NCBI RefSeq assembly: GCF_040182565.1
Contig: NC_089873.1
Coordinates: 138,870,501-138,934,500, forward strand
Length of the DNA stretch: 64,000 nucleotides
Direction of reading: 5' to 3'
From: Anser cygnoides
Lineage: Eukaryota > Chordata > Aves > Anseriformes > Anatidae
Part shown: piece after piece, positions 49,846 through 62,075 of the stretch
How positions within the stretch are numbered: the stretch's first letter is position 1
Layout: each line of letters begins with the position of its first letter
Made by a program: the position numbers and the translations under genes
The notes under the pieces: generated by a model
Seen by the model: only the letters and a program-made list of their open reading frames with translations
The model's database searches: none
Told to the model about the DNA's origin: nothing

Positions 49846-51182
49846 GCACATGATCAGTTAGAATGCACACAACTTCCTACAAAAGTCATCAGTGTTCCTG
49901 TTACTTAAAACATGCACCATGACACTAGGATTGTGATATGTTCTTATGTTTTATAATCTGCATTGTACTATGGAATACTTTAAAACATAACAGAAAAGCA
50001 AAGTAATCTTACAATATTTTAAATGCATCTGCATAATATCACATATTTTAGCATATGTGCAACAGATGTTTTCTTGTATTGAATATTGGAAAATAAGTTA
50101 CATTCAGAGTAGGAGAATAGGTGATGAAGAGTGGGTTTTGCTGAGTTCAGTGCCTGAAATCTTACTAATATATCAAAATGCTGCTTACTTACAGTGGGCA
50201 GATTTGACCTTTAAAACTAAAATACTGGAGGCTCACAGATCCCAAGGTCCAAATGAGAAAAAAAAAGAAAAGAAAAATCTGAAAAGATTCTGATAGCTGT
50301 CATAATGCTCCACAAATATTTTAGGACATCATATAGAAGACCATAAAGTTTTGTCAGTTCTGCCTTTGGCCCATCTTTCTTAGAAATCATCTGATGTAAG
50401 TTCATGTAGTACAGTGAAGGTAAGGCTTTCGGTTTAGATGTTTTGTGTGGTGTCTTCTAACTTGTGTGAATGAACTGGACACCAAGTTTTCAGTATTTGG
50501 TCATTGCAATCTCTCAGTGTTATCAAAGCCCAGGACATTTTTCATAAATGTCCCTAAGATAAGACCCATTTCCTTTCTTGTTTAAACACAGTAAGATTTA
50601 GTTCATTTCCAGGGCTTTGCCCTGGCTCCTGTGCTAGTGTTAATAGTCATCTACCCCAAGCTGCTCAATAACCACTGCAGCACCAGCTGAGCATCTGACT
50701 TCATACAGCTTCAGAAGCTTTTTCTGCAGCATGTTCATTATGAGAAGGGGAAAAGGACTGCCAGATCTAACACTGGCTCGCAAAAATTTCAGTGGGAATT
50801 ATGCCACTTAGGTGAAGGGGAATGATGTCCTCTTCAAAAATTCAGTGCCTGCTGTAAGAAAAACACGTATAATTCTTTGGGGGGGTATGCTTAAATTTTT
50901 CAGTTTTACACATGGTGGTTGGTATGGAAATGTAATTGAAAACATAAATAATAAATGTATTACTGGCACAGGAGGTAGATGTAGTTTCTTGAGTTGTTGG
51001 CTCACGCCTGTGGGAACAGCAGGGTGGCATATTTTTCATGTGGTTTAAAATCCAAGCTGTTTTAAATATTACTGAACACCAAACAAATTAGTAACTGAAG
51101 TCCATTAGGCTTCCTTAGAATTTCCTTCTTAGATTTTACCTGGGACTAGCCAACTAAAACCACACTAGTCTACTCATCCTTC

Positions 51183-51212
51183 TGGAATTACTTAGTATGG
51201 AATTACTTAGTA
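51183..51212. repeat. 15-bp tandem duplication
   Basis: TGGAATTACTTAGTA at 51183-51197 is repeated without change at 51198-51212. Confidence 0.92.
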
Positions 51213-51317
51213 TGTTTCTAGGCTTTCTGATGTGCTCATTTCCATGCTATCTGACAAATAACAAGCTTATTCTTGTAACACAGACATCTCCCTTCAGCAG
51301 CCACAGCACTGAGTTTC

Positions 51318-51420
51318 AGAGGGGCTTGTTTAAATCACACAGGAAGTCAGTAGCAGGACTTGGAACAGAGTCTAGACCTTCTTAGCCCTAGACTTGTATC
51401 TGAACCACAAAACGACTCGT
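51318..51420 (-). repeat. MIR-like SINE remnant
   Basis: The phrase 'aaatcacacaggaagtcagt' followed by 'agcaggacttggaacagagt' and 'ctagacc' has the order of the reverse-complemented MIR core ('ggtcacacagctagtaagtg', 'gcagagctgggattcgaacc'). Divergence is high; similarity beyond 51380 is weak. Confidence 0.38.
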
Positions 51421-51790
51421 ATTTCACCCTTCGATGACTAATTCATTAGCAAACACTTCTCCCCTTATATCGGCCAGTGAGACCCAAAAGACAGGCTTAT
51501 GACTTCTCTAACTGTATTCTACTTACTACCTGGTAAATATTTTCAGTATCAAGGGCCTGAGCAAGCAGAGTCCAACCTCACAGCAACACAAAAGTGGCTA
51601 GCCGCCTGTGAGCTTCTGAAGGTTCAGAGGTTCAATTTGGAGACCTACCAAAAAGTTCAGATGCTTATACAGAGTTTATCCAAACGATCTGAACCCTCAA
51701 GAATGCAGACATAGGCCTCCTGAGAACAGACATTTTAGTTAAATTTCCATTCATTTCTGTTTCCTTTTATGCTAGAAATGCAACTGGCCT

Positions 51791-51868
51791 TTGGTTTGTT
51801 TGTGTTTTTTGTTGTTGTTTTTTGTTGTTTTTTGTTTGTCGGTTGTTGTTTTGTTTTGTTTTGTTTTG
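51791..51868. repeat. T/G-rich (GTTT)n/(GTT)n/(TTTTG)n tract
   Basis: Compound run of T with regularly spaced G, ending in four TTTTG units. Confidence 0.9.
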
Positions 51869-53846
51869 GTGGTGACGGTGTAGGTTTTTGTTTGTTTGAT
51901 AGAGAGAGAAAGTTCTAAGTAGAGCCAGAAGCATTGCACAGGAGCACAGATTTACACTGAAGCAAAGTGCAGTGGGGATCTTATCAGAACTCATAAAGGT
52001 TTGGTTTCAATTTGTGAGTCTGTGTTTGTGTGTGTATGTGAATGCCCACATATGCACATAACTAATTTTTCAATCTATACTCACTTGACCGTTCAGAGGG
52101 GTACTGTTGCAGTTAATTCCACCACTACCCATCCCCATATAAAAAACAGATACATTCATAACTCTTTGAACATTTTTCATTGACCAAAAAGAATCTAACA
52201 CGTTCAGAAATTACTTTCAAAATCTGGTTGCCTCTACAAACCAAGGCAAATAACGGCTATCTAGGGCTGACATAGGCAGGTTCAATATACCACTCGTATG
52301 CGTGTCTGGGAGGCGATACTGATGAACTTTTAGTGAACAATTGCTGATGCAGTTCTTATTGCTGTCTTTCAGTCAAAGACAGTGAATTGGTATCATTCCT
52401 TTGTTGTTTGCTTGTCAGGATAGCATAACATGGCTAGGCCTGCACTGAGTGATAGAAGTAGGACCAGTTCATTACCTTTCCAATGTATTTGGTACCACGG
52501 GATTGAAAAAATGTTGTTTCTGCACAGAACATTAATTGGCTTATGATAGTTGAATACCTGTATGAAAGATAACAGGTTTTTATTTTATTTTGCTTACTCT
52601 TTTATTTTGGTTGTTTATTTTCTTCTGTTACATCTTAAGTAATAATGGCTAGCTTTTCAGAAAATAAATCCCAATTTTGGATACTGAGACACTTGAGAAT
52701 CCCACTTTGTCATTCATCAGTGAAATTGCAGATGAACGTTTGCTGGTCCACTTCAGCAGCAACTTGGATCCTAACCAGCAAGAAAAGAGGAACCAAGATG
52801 CAGCATCATTTCTGTGATTTATAGGAAAAGAGAATGAAAATTCTTCTTTAGGCTTTAGGCCAAAGAAAGCCCAAAATGTATCAGATTAGCTGTAAGACAG
52901 TATCGCCAATGGACATATGACTAGTAAATTGGCACTGTAAACTGGTACTGTTTTCTTAATTTTTGTCTTGTTTTTAATAAAATTGTTCAGTAAATTTTAT
53001 AAACTTTTACCTCTTTACATATTTAAAGAATGTTTATGGAAGTGAAAAAGACAAATACAGAAGTTTTAGAAATGTATATTAACCTGTTTAGTAGGTACAA
53101 AATCTTTCTCAAAATTTCTAAACATAGCTGGTTTTATTCAAATATTTTGAACTTAATAGCCTTAACACATTGTGCAAAAATATTTGTTCAGGTTCATTGT
53201 TCACAAGTATTTTACTTTCACTCCATGCTCCTCCTGCCCCACACTTTCTCCATTTAAATAAACACATAGGAAATTAACAAAGTCTGTGACCTAACAAGTG
53301 GCAATTCATAAATTCATTAGATTAAAAAAGACTAGTAACATAGCAATTCCTTTAATAGGTTTCCTTCCAATCTCTAATTTACATTTCTGTCTGCCCTGGC
53401 AAAGATATTACTTCGTTAAGACTTTTTTTTTCCTAAATTAGAGAAATTTTAATGACTTCTCTTATTTATTGCTTCCATATGCAAGTAGTTATCTTTCTTG
53501 CAAATGGAAATGAGACCCAAAATTGCAACAAATGGGGCCAAGCCGCTGAGTGCATATGTTCCTTTTTGGAGAAAGTACACATGCCTGATCGAATTAACTT
53601 TAACCTCTCTGTCCATTGAACAGACATCCTCTAATGTGGGGGCTTTTAAAACTGTTCTCGTTAAATTTATTTTGAATCGCTGAGAACACTCTATCACGGT
53701 TTCAACAAATAACCTCTGATAATATTAAACACCTGGTAAGCACAGTACCCAGGGGACCCTGTGCTGCCGTGTTTGACCTGTGACCTCCTGCAGTGAAGTT
53801 CGGCCCTTGTGATCCACTCGGATGCAGACAAGAAAGCTATTCTGAG

Positions 53847-53943
53847 GGAAAACACCTGCTTGCAAGGGCTGACCCCAAGCCAGTGCACGGCTGAAAAAAG
53901 TCAGCTGGGCAGAAAGAGACCAGAGCCCTGTGCAGGTGTTTCC
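53847..53943. repeat. Inverted repeat, about 12-bp arms
   Basis: GGAAAACACCTGC (53847-53859) pairs with GCAGGTGTTTCC (53932-53943) with one bulged base and a 72-base loop. It lies in a GC-richer patch that I cannot otherwise explain. Confidence 0.7.
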
Positions 53944-53961
53944 TACAGCACCATACAGCCA

Positions 53962-53964
53962 AAA

Positions 53965-54003
<39 letters not shown>

Positions 54004-54004
54004 A
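53962..54004. repeat. (AAAT)n microsatellite
   Basis: Ten to eleven perfect AAAT/TAAA units, probably polymorphic. Confidence 0.95.
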
Positions 54005-54280
54005 GAGAGAAAATAAAGGATAATATGGGTAACAGGTTCTCTCTCAGCTGTTTATTTGGGTTTGCATAGCCTGAGCTTCTCCCAGTAGAAGCTGAGGAAA
54101 TAAGGAAGAACCTAGTGGTTCTGCATTTCTAAGTCTGCCAGGACTGGGGCAGAGTAAGCTGGAGCAGATCCACAACCCTCTGGACTCTAATGAGAGGTAT
54201 AGCTATAGCAAGAAAGCAAATGTGGAGGCTTCTTCCCTTCTTTCCTACCCATGGCTTTGGCTGCTGCGTGTATATTCAGG

Positions 54281-54313
54281 AAAAAAAAAAAAAAAAAGAA
54301 AGAAAAAAAAAAA
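54281..54313. repeat. Interrupted poly(A) tract, A17-GAAAG-A11
   Basis: Nearly identical in layout to 6996-7027, including the following GC. Confidence 0.92.
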
Positions 54314-54729
54314 GCTATGAGTGGATGTCTTCTTCCTCAGGAGAGTCTTTTTGGCTCTTATTTTCGTCTTAGTGAGATGTCCTCTAATCTACCCTTATTT
54401 AAGAAATGCATCATAAATGAGGAGTTAAAAGCAGAAACAACAAAACCTCCTGCTAAGAAAGAGGAAGAAGTAAATCCTTCCCTAGCTAAGTTAAGGTTTT
54501 TGCAGCATTTTATTTTATGCAGCGTAATTATGATCCTTTTTAAGTACATCGAGTCCCACTTTCATTCAGCGTTTTTCAGTCACATGTCACATTACTCATT
54601 TTTGTCAACAGGTCTGCAAAACGACAGGGCAACACGAGGAAAATATTTAATCTATCTCTTTATTTATTAAGTGAGTATCATGAAATAAGATGACAGGGAT
54701 GGAAACCTAACCCTTTTGAAATTCTTCCG

Positions 54730-55160
54730 TTAATTTCTTCATAGACTTTTTTCCAAGGTCACCGTTCGATGCAGGGCTTGAATGTCACTCACTTGCACAC
54801 TCACAGGCTGTCAGCGCACCTCCATTCACCTGATGAGAGCGCCTTCAGCTGGCATCAATAAAATCCTTCCATTTCCGACAGTCTCTGGCTCTGGAGCTCT
54901 CAGATATTAAACAGCCAATTCTGGACCATTTAAAAAGAGAAAGGCGGCGGAGGTAGGGGGAAAGGAATGGCTGTTTCTGTGCAAGAAGAATTCAGCTACG
55001 ACTTGTCAGAATTCATTTCAGCTTTGCCTTTTATAGCCTTCAGATCCAAATTGCTTTCCATCACTCTGGCAAAGGCTGGATTTGTATGCCTGTCCTAAAT
55101 CTCGAAGGTCAGTGCAGTGTTCATTGCACAACCAGCCTCACTAATATAACAGAATTCAAA
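54730..55160. promoter_or_regulatory. Candidate conserved non-coding element (speculative)
   Basis: About 430 bases of repeat-free, compositionally balanced sequence between two simple-repeat zones. It contains 'cagctggcatcaataaaatc', 'tcagatattaaacagccaat' and a dense run of mixed motifs up to 'gttcattgcacaaccagcct'. No ORF of note crosses it. The texture resembles vertebrate conserved enhancers, but I have no alignment and this is inference. Confidence 0.2.
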
Positions 55161-55171
55161 AATAAATAAAT

Positions 55172-55247
55172 GGGGGGGGGAGGGGGAGGGATAGAAAGGG
55201 AAGAAAGGAAGGAAGAAAGAAAGGAAGAAAGAAAGAAAAAAAGAAAA
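55172..55247 (+). repeat. G-rich run followed by GGAA/GAAA purine tract
   Basis: G9-A-G5-A-G3, a 7-base loop, and G3 (55172-55200) satisfy the usual four-run G-quadruplex pattern. A mixed GGAA/GAAA tract then runs to 55247. Confidence 0.88.
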
Positions 55248-57677
55248 AATTATTGGCAAGCACACTGATACTAACAATTTGCCTTCATCTTTTGCCCAGC
55301 ATCTTGGGCCTGACAAAGACCAACATCTGAAAACAATCATTGGAGCATATTAGTTTTTTTTCCAAGCCATATCAAACTACAGTGTAATAACAAGACATTT
55401 ATTCTGCGGTATTTTAAGGTTTAAACAATTTGCAATCTACTTCCAAGATGACTGAGATGGAAGCAGGAAGAACACAAGTTCTTTAAGTAACTTCCTCACT
55501 GTTCCCTAGTTCTACACTGGGAACACTTGACACCCAACTGCATTCATCCTGCTGGAAGTAAATGCAAGTCATCACTTCGCATAAGGCTGTTGGTATGATT
55601 TCTGCCAGGGCTGATAACAATGTCCTATTGTTGATGAGCCTCTGTCAGTTCCACTTAGCAGTGAGAATGTCAAATTGTCAAGTGTTTTTAAGACTGGAAG
55701 GCGAGAGACAACCAGTACCAATTTCACTTGGAGCCAGAGGGTTGAAACCCCCCAGATGTCCTCACTTTACAGGGTAACACAATGTGATGGGAGGCTGTAG
55801 CCACTGGAAAAACAGTGAAGACATTTTTTAAGATTACGCTCTTGGGAGTGTAAAAGGACAATATCTTTACTTATTCTTTAGAGAATCTCCAGGCTGTCTC
55901 TAACAACAGCATAAAAATTAAATTAAATCCAGACATTAGACCTGAAAATTTCCAGTCCATCTGTAAGTTCTCTGTTCTTAGGGGATTTCCTTCTACCTGT
56001 CTATAGCACCACTATTGCTTAAATTTCATTACTGTTCCTCAAATAGTGGTGCACAGTCATTATTCCATACAGAAGGAAATCTGACCTGTAAAAATCACTA
56101 TATGTAATCAGGTTGCTTACTCTGTGGCCATGCAGTCACATGTACTGACAGTCCAAAGCTGGGCCCTAGCAGATCAATGCCCATGTCTCACCACTGTCTC
56201 CGCCAAGACTCCCTGAGCGGAATGAGTGTAGAGACACAGGGCTGGCTTTAAAGCACCTGGATCCCAGCAAGGTCCACCATGGTAGAAGCAAGGTGCCTCT
56301 GAGGTTCCTGGTCATTTAGTCAGAGAAAGGTCCTGAACAAGGTGGTTGCCTAGAGGAAGGAAATATTAGGAAAAGGGACAGGGACAGAATTTAGGACTGC
56401 TGAAAGCAATGTGTACCCTTTCTCATCCCTCAGGGCCATTCTTTTGGGCTGAGTCTGGTAAGGAAGCCAGCTCACTACAAGTCGCCTTCTCACTGCTCTG
56501 CAGATAAAAGGCACTTTGACTTTCAGAACTCTTGACTTGGCAGCTTTCACTGGCACAACATGAAAAATGAAGAAGAAACACTTCAGAAAAAAATAACACT
56601 GTAAAAAAAGATTTCCTTCATGCTTTATTAATCTTTGTCTTCTGGTTTCACATCAAGTAATCAGCTTTCAACACTGCCTGTTTTAATAGCCTACTATTCT
56701 GCTCTGCGCTGTTAGCTCTCTTCCAAACTATTTCTGCTTAAGCAGTAGCCAAATACAGCAAACAAGACAACTTAACCTGATGCAGTCCCAGGGCTCTCTG
56801 TTGTTTCCTGCATGCTGGATTTCTGTTTAATTTCACCATTGGTGCCTTACTCATCCTTGCTATTCCCTGGTATTCTCCATGTGGCAGTCTCAGTTTCCAG
56901 CTGAACACTAATCCTTCCAGGATCTTTTCTATAAAGTTTTATTCACCATTTCATGGTCTGAGATAATTGTTATTGTTTCACAATTTTTAGGTGTTAATGA
57001 GAATTGTGGGGGAGGGGAAGGAGAAATAAAGAGATTGTGTTTTCTTCTTTCTTCAACATCTGTCTCAAGTGCTCTGCCAAAAGTATTCTATTGAATTTAG
57101 AAAGTTTTTTTTAATATTATTTATTTATTTTAAATTGATTTTTTTCCTTCTTGTTTTGGTCTCATGACTTAAGAAAAAAATAAAAAATCTGCTGCTTTAG
57201 ATAAAATCATCCTCCACAACAGCCACCTGGTAATGAGACTATCCAAACAGTTAACAACAAGGGTGAAAAGCAACTAAGAGTTTTAGAAAATATATCAGTT
57301 CTCTTGTCCTTGTGCATATGCTACCCACTAACTAATAGAAGTTAAGATTTTTTTTCCTCCCTACAAAGATATATCATTCCAAAGATGCTTAAAACAGCAA
57401 TATTTCTTGGGAAGCAATAGGTTCCAGTGACAGAGCAGCAGAGTACTGAGACGTTTTGTCTGGTGTGGTAAGGCTACACTTACCTTACTTAGATTTTGTC
57501 CAAATCTGGGTTTAGGGTTTAAAGGTGTTTAATAAGAAGCATTTTCTCACCCTGCTGCACCTTCTGGATCTTGCTAGGAAAAGACAAAGCACAATACAAA
57601 ATACTGCTCTTATGATAATCAAAGAAACCCATGAATTCCTGCAGGTTTCAAGGGATTCTCATCAGGGTGATTTCTTT

Positions 57678-57722
57678 TATTTTCCCTTTAATTCATTTTC
57701 CTATATTTTCCCTTTAATTCAT
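57678..57722. repeat. 19-bp direct repeat
   Basis: TATTTTCCCTTTAATTCAT at 57678-57696 recurs at 57704-57722, period 26. Confidence 0.9.
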
Positions 57723-58497
57723 CATCCTGATTTTCCAACAACATTGGGGTTTCTTATCTCCCCCACTCACAAGAAAACTGTATTTGTACAAATAAAGAAT
57801 GAGTGTGAGCCTACCACAAAGGAGATGCAACAGTCTAAACTGTATTGGTAAAACATGTTCAGAACAACAACAACAAAAAGCCAACCAAACAAACAAAAAA
57901 ACACCTCATTGGTAGACCTTTAAAAGAAAAACAGCACCTCTCCAGTTGTTCTCTAATCAGTCCCAGGTACAGATTTGCTATGGGTTAAGAAGGGAAGCAG
58001 AATTTCTTTTACTACTGCCTGCCAAATGCATAGTTGTTGCTGTTTAGGAAAGAATGCTCTCCCTTTTCCCAGCTTATTTGAGTGGTAAATTACCTTTTCC
58101 TTAGTTTTGTGGAAAAACATTCTCTCTGGAAAGCAAACCTGATAGTATACATACTTTGATTTTTATGCCGTTTCTATTAAACAAGTTTGGCTGAGTAAAA
58201 TCTGATCTCCTTTGGTACTACACATGTGTATAATCAAGTAGTAAAGGCTTGCCACAGTTCTCCACATACCAACTTACAGTATTTTCAAATATTGCCTTAC
58301 TCAAACCATTAGTGATACACTTACAAAAGCTCTTACCTGACATGCTGGAAAAGTTCACTTGAGCAACTCTGAAAAGGCAAAGAGAAAAAGAAAGAAAAAG
58401 AAGGTGTAAGAAGGTGAATAAATTATTGCAGCCCTGGGGCAGTGTGTGAGTTTTACGGGGCTATTTATTTTGCTTTTCAATAAAAATGTGTAATAGA

Positions 58498-58537
58498 CCC
58501 ACTGGACCTATTACTTGCCCACTGGACCCATTACCTC
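58498..58537. repeat. 20-bp imperfect tandem duplication
   Basis: CCCACTGGACCTATTACTTG is followed directly by CCCACTGGACCCATTACCTC, three differences. Confidence 0.88.
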
Positions 58538-59547
58538 GATTGAACAAGGGCAGTGCAGCTTAAAGACGGGGCTGATTGGCAGCCCAGCCTCCTCTAGCCC
58601 AGCTTGGGCTGCACCAGGGTTTGCAGCCCACTGCCGCTCTTGCAGGGTCTGGTTCACACCTTCCCCAAAGTGAGAAAATGCAAAGACAGATAGATAGGCT
58701 GCAGGAAGCCCTGGCGCCAGAGTGGCAGCACAAAAGCACATTACGGCCATGAGGAAAAGCAGGTGTGAACTTTCTTTTGTTCAGCCAAGTATCTTCACGG
58801 CCTGAAGTTGTTTAGCAGGCCAGGCTTGGCCAGGCAGAGTGTGCTGTACAGCTATATCTGGGACATGGTGTCCTCAGGTAGGAAGGAATTCTGTGATAAT
58901 CTCTGCTGCTTGAAGCCTTGATCTAGCAAAGTGCTGAGCACTGGCATGACCTGGCCGAGCACAGAAGTTCAACTTACATGCTTAAGTTAGTCATATACAA
59001 AAGTGCTCTTCAGCTAGACCTCTGCCATTTCTCAAACTCTGGTTATATTCTTAGCACAATGCTCAGTACTTTAAAGGGTTAAACACATTTAAACAAATGT
59101 TCAGACCTCTTGCAATAATTAATCACTATAAACACAACATTTAGAAAAAGATTTTTAATACTGATAATTATAAATGAAATACTTCATATTAGTTAAGTTT
59201 CATATCATGGCCTCTTTTGTGGTGGCATGAACAGATGCAAAGAGACAAAAATGCATTTTGCTTTGTATTCTCAAGTCTGATATGTGGCAAGAATTGGAAG
59301 GAACCCAGTAGTTTCCCATGGAAGGCCTGTATACCTATAGCATATTTAGAAGAAATAGAATAAAAGAAAGCTTATGACACAACTGGAAAAATTTATACTA
59401 AAAATATTCCAGTTAAAATGGCTCTGGCACTCCATGAAGTCAGAAGATTCAGTTGGTTTTCTCTTGTAAGAAAATGGCGGTAATTTGTTATTATACCATA
59501 AATGCTTAAAATAAAAATGAATAAATAGAAGGAAGAGATTTTTTTCC

Positions 59548-59548
<1 letters not shown>

Positions 59549-59578
<30 letters not shown>
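59549..59578. repeat. (TTTA)n microsatellite
   Basis: Six to seven TTTA units. Confidence 0.92.
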
Positions 59579-59744
59579 ATTCTAGGTCCTGTTTATCAAG
59601 CACATATTTTATGTTTTTGGTATTAAACATAATACCAAAATCTACCAGAGTAGTCAAACATCCTTCTGCAGCCATAAAGACAGTATTATGGAATGCAACA
59701 CCCACACATATGAAATTATTGTCACACACAAACCTCAAAAACTC

Positions 59745-59830
59745 TTGCAAGGGAGGTAAGTATCATTATTTGTGTTTTATAGCTGTAGAAACTTATGAAA
59801 AATTGCTTACCCGTCCAAGGAGATATTGGC
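59745..59830 (-). repeat. MIR SINE remnant
   Basis: 'gaggtaagtatcattattt', 'gttttatagctgtagaaact' and 'attgcttacccgtccaagg' follow, in order and spacing, the reverse complement of the MIR core ('ggtaggtattattatcccca', 'ttttacagatgaggaaactg', 'acttgcccaagg'). The flanks have decayed. MIR-type CORE-SINEs are ancient amniote repeats and occur at low copy number in birds. Confidence 0.55.
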
Positions 59831-59982
59831 AGGATGCACTTTCATTGCTATTGCAATCAGCTTCATAAGAAGGTTTGCTTCAGTTTGCATTACTGAATCC
59901 TGCCCCCAAATTATTGAATCATGCCCCCTGATTCATTTGTGTCTAGGACTAACCAAGAAGTTCAAAGTACTTATGTATGCAA

Positions 59983-60058
59983 ATACCTCAAGATACCTTG
60001 ATACACAGCTGTGTCAAGATATACCTCAAGATACCTTGATACACAGCTGTGTCAAGAT
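59983..60058. repeat. Perfect 38-bp tandem duplication with palindromic core
   Basis: The unit at 59983-60020 is repeated exactly at 60021-60058. Each unit contains the 12-base palindrome ACACAGCTGTGT, embedded in a longer imperfect palindrome from CTTGA to TCAAG. The lack of any mismatch suggests a recent event. Confidence 0.95.
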
Positions 60059-61532
60059 ATTTTGGCATCCTCACAACTGAACCATTCTCCCTGCTTGTTC
60101 CTTCCTCAGCCATCATGCAGTTCGCTCTACACTGAATTGGACTCTCACAGTGTCAGGCTTGGAGCCTTTATTTTCCCCATTACTGCTAGGTTAGGTGCCA
60201 CTCTACCAGGTCTAAAGGTCAATTTGGAAGCTGTGAAGATGCACTTCAAGCTCACTACACATATGAAAGGAGAGAAGCCACATACTGTCATACAATTCTA
60301 TTTGGTATCTTCCCCCAAAGGACATCTGTTCACTGCATCCTTACTGCATTTTTAAAGTAAAGTTAATGGTCTTTAAATGCTGGAAGTTGAGCACGGAGTT
60401 GCTTGGCTTTCTTTTGTGGCAGCGGAGGTCACAGGAGACAGATACTCTTTTTATGCTGCTCTAATTCAACCCCTAATTCTATTTTTTTTTTAAGATTTAT
60501 TATTTTTTATTATTACTATAATGGGCCATATTAGAGCTCCTTCTCACATATATAACCTATAACAAAAAGTTATTTTTTGAATAGAAGCAAGTTGGAAGAA
60601 AGACTAGTGTTGGCTGCTGCTCTTTTGAGTACTGGTGTATATTCATGTTGGAAATGACATTTCTATAATTCTACAAAAAATAAATAAATAATAAATTAGA
60701 ATTTTCTAGATGGTTCTTGGAAAACTTCTGAATAATGACAACTGGAAGGCTAGAATTCCCTTAGAAATGGTGCCTTATTTATTCTGTATTTGCTTTTTTA
60801 GTGCATAAAAAAATCAAAGCAGGGAGATTGCCATTTAAGTGCTAAGTAGGCTGCCAATAGTGATTTGTACCTTAATCTTTTAAAATATTTCTGGATGTTT
60901 TTGTCCTATAAAAAAGATTGTAAAGATTGAACGTAACGTGAGCATGAAACAGAGGATAAACTGGAAGGAAATTCAGCCTCTGGGCCAGAGTCTAAAGCTG
61001 TAAAACAATCCTTCCTGGCCACTGTCTTGGCCCATAAATTGGGAAGGAAGCCACCGAACTTTGTATTCCTTCTTAGGGCAGTGAGAATCATTCGAATGCA
61101 GCTGCCAAACCAAAGCACTTTTTTTAGAAAAGTTGGCTCAGCCTGAACTAAATTAAACAGGTTTTGTTTCTTCTTGAAAAATGAAGGGAAAAAAAAAAAA
61201 GAATAAAGTGTTTGGGTCAATCGAGAACAGAACACTTCATTTAGAGGCACTGCATATAAAAGCAAATGAAGCAAAGAGCCAGATCCCAGAAGGAGGGAGA
61301 TGTTTCCCTCCTTTTATCCAAGAGACCAGTAGTTAAAGTACCATATAGGGCACAGGAGACCTGCATTCCACACTGCTTGTGAGAATGTAATGTATAGCCT
61401 AACTCCCGGTCCATAGCTACTTCTGCCATATGTTAGGCTCATTTTCTCAACTGAAGCATGTTGTATGGAACTGCATCTCCATACAGTGATGCAAGTCCAT
61501 GAGGGACATGGGGAAGAAGGGACTTGGTTATT

Positions 61533-62075
61533 GAATCAGGCCATCACACAACCATGTAAGTTGGAAAGGACCTCAAGACCTCTCTTGACCCACATTCCAC
61601 TCAACAGATTTACCTGTGTATCAAACGTTGTCTGTTGCCTCTTGTCCTAGTCTTCCACAACTCTGGGATGAGTTTGGCTTGGTTTTCTCTTGTTATGTAA
61701 CTGTACACAGCAATTAGATTCCACCAAATCCTTCTCTTCTGCAGGCTGAACAGACCCAGCTTTCTCAGCCTCTCCTCAGCCGGCATGTTCTTCAGCCCCT
61801 AATCAGCTTAGTGGCCATTCATGGGAATGGCTGTGAGTACTGGGGAGCCCAAAACTGGGCACAGTATTTCAGATGTGGTCTCTCAAGTGCTAGATAGAGG
61901 CAAAAGATCATCCTTTCCACCTGCCAGCTAGGTAACATAGTTAATACAGCTGAGGATGCCCGTGGTCTTCATTGATTGACTTATGTTCACATTGATGACT
62001 TAGGTTCCTCTTATCCACCAGGACTCCCTATATCCCATTTTGCACAGCTGACTTCCTGGATCAGGTGTCCAGGTG
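61533..62075 (-). mobile_element. CR1 LINE, 3' part
   Basis: Reverse complement of a CR1 3' region of about 540 bases. It opens with the terminal phrase 'aaccatgtaagttggaaagg', passes 'ctcttctgcaggctgaacag', 'cccagctttctcagcctctc' and 'gggagcccaaaactgggcac', and continues through 'tcaccagg'-region equivalents to about 'gcacagctgacttcctggat'. The reverse transcriptase frame is gone. It is 5' truncated and lies opposite in orientation to the CR1 at 63.2 kb. Confidence 0.93.

Larger units (their letters stand above)
47761..53961. other. Non-coding unique DNA with old repeats
   Basis: No gene recognised. It includes a copy of the unnamed repeat (48.8-49.06 kb), a MIR-like fragment, an inverted repeat and short duplications, listed separately. 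The 53.7-53.95 kb part is less AT-rich than its surroundings and looks like an old repeat or regulatory sequence that I cannot identify. Confidence 0.55.
55248..61532. other. Non-coding unique DNA
   Basis: No gene recognised. It contains short duplications, a MIR remnant and simple repeats listed separately. The 58.5-58.9 kb stretch is GC-richer than the surroundings, without a recognisable exon. Confidence 0.55.
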
